From Porphyromonadaceae bacterium (GTDB lineage Bacteria > Bacteroidota > Bacteroidia > Bacteroidales > CAMTPD01), in NCBI GenBank assembly GCA_003447595.1, contig DLYT01000166.1, positions 1,837 to 7,717 of the forward strand: 5,881 nt of DNA, in the 5' to 3' direction. The stretch's first letter is position 1. The number at the start of each line of letters is the position of its first letter. The notes under the pieces were generated by a model that saw only the letters and a list, made by a program, of their open reading frames with translations, did no database searches and was not told the origin of the DNA. Below are positions 5,434 to 5,881 of this stretch, one piece after another. A program made the translations under genes and the position numbers.

Positions 5434-5881
5434 TATCTATCAAAGAAATTTATACTATCTATCTTGTACCCATGCACAAACTCAATTAATAATTAATTAT
5501 TCTCACTCAAATCATTCGTCTCAGCAACTTCCTAGATAACAAAAATCACATATTTAAGACGAATTAATTATAAAAGTAAAACATTCTATTCTCTCAAAAA
5601 ACATAAAAAAACTTATCGATGGCACATCATACGCAATTGAAAACAAAATAAACGTACAACAGTTCACATAAATCAAAACTATCTTAATCAAAATAACATG
5701 TACCCATCACATGATATTAATAGGATCGTACTGAATTTACATCTGCCACTCAGAAGTCTTTAGAACGAATTTAAAGCAAAAAGATTCGACAAACAAATAT
5801 TCGTGCAATGAAGAAGAAAAGCGTGAATAGAAAGTCTAGTTTAGGCTTAGAGGGTATAACAAAAAAAGCGAGTCAATCTTT
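5434..5881. other. AT-rich intergenic region with no convincing gene
   Basis: Stops are frequent in all six frames and I recognise no protein, tRNA or known RNA family. Three small items stand out. AATAATTAATTATT (5488-5501) is a perfect 14-base palindrome. TGTACCCATGCACA (5465-5478) recurs as TGTACCCATCACA (5699-5711). The right edge has, on the minus strand, a GC-rich end followed by T7 (5867-5861), which could be the tail of a terminator whose left arm lies outside the window. A plus-strand ATG at 5808 opens 24 codons (MKKKSVNRKSSLGLEGITKK...) that run off the edge. I do not recognise it, it has no clear promoter, and it would conflict with the terminator reading. TAGTTTTG on the minus strand (5674-5681) fits a -7 box but has no good -33 partner. 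Confidence 0.6.

Noticed and set aside
5808..5881. Start of a divergent plus-strand gene at the right edge
   Set aside because: Only 24 codons are visible, the protein is not recognised, there is no TAnnTTTG box at a suitable distance, and the same bases could be a terminator tail on the other strand.

Overview
The window looks like a stretch of chromosome from a member of the Bacteroidales that carries a type IX secretion system. This rests on three things. The proteins resemble Bacteroidetes versions of RuvA, Der, Era, FabH, L32 and YceD. The best promoter matches the Bacteroidetes sigma consensus (TAnnTTTG) rather than TATAAT, and start codons mostly lack a Shine-Dalgarno sequence. The gene after ruvA begins like SprA/Sov. 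The genus cannot be fixed from the sequence alone.

Every supported gene lies on the minus strand, so transcription runs from right to left. From the right edge: about 500 bases of AT-rich sequence with no convincing gene (5378-5881); a strong Bacteroidetes-type promoter; yceD (DUF177) and rpmF (ribosomal protein L32), 12 bases apart; two hairpins, the second a good intrinsic terminator; fabH (ketoacyl-ACP synthase III) and era, overlapping by 20 bases; a 102-base spacer with two inverted repeats; der; a strong terminator with a GAAA loop; an 88-base block of four 22-base near-palindromic repeats; a candidate promoter; ruvA; and the first 114 codons of a sprA-like gene running off the left edge.

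Functionally, yceD, rpmF, era and der all concern ribosome building: L32 is a 50S protein, YceD is linked to 23S rRNA, Era acts on the 30S and Der on the 50S. fabH, which starts fatty acid chains, sits among them as it does beside rpmF in many bacteria, but without the plsX gene found between them in E. coli. ruvA (Holliday junction branch migration) and sprA (the type IX outer-membrane translocon) form a second unit set apart by the der terminator.

The genes are conserved housekeeping types and I see no new enzyme system. The less ordinary material is between genes: the 22-base repeat block, the terminator that splits rpmF from fabH, and the inverted repeats between era and der.
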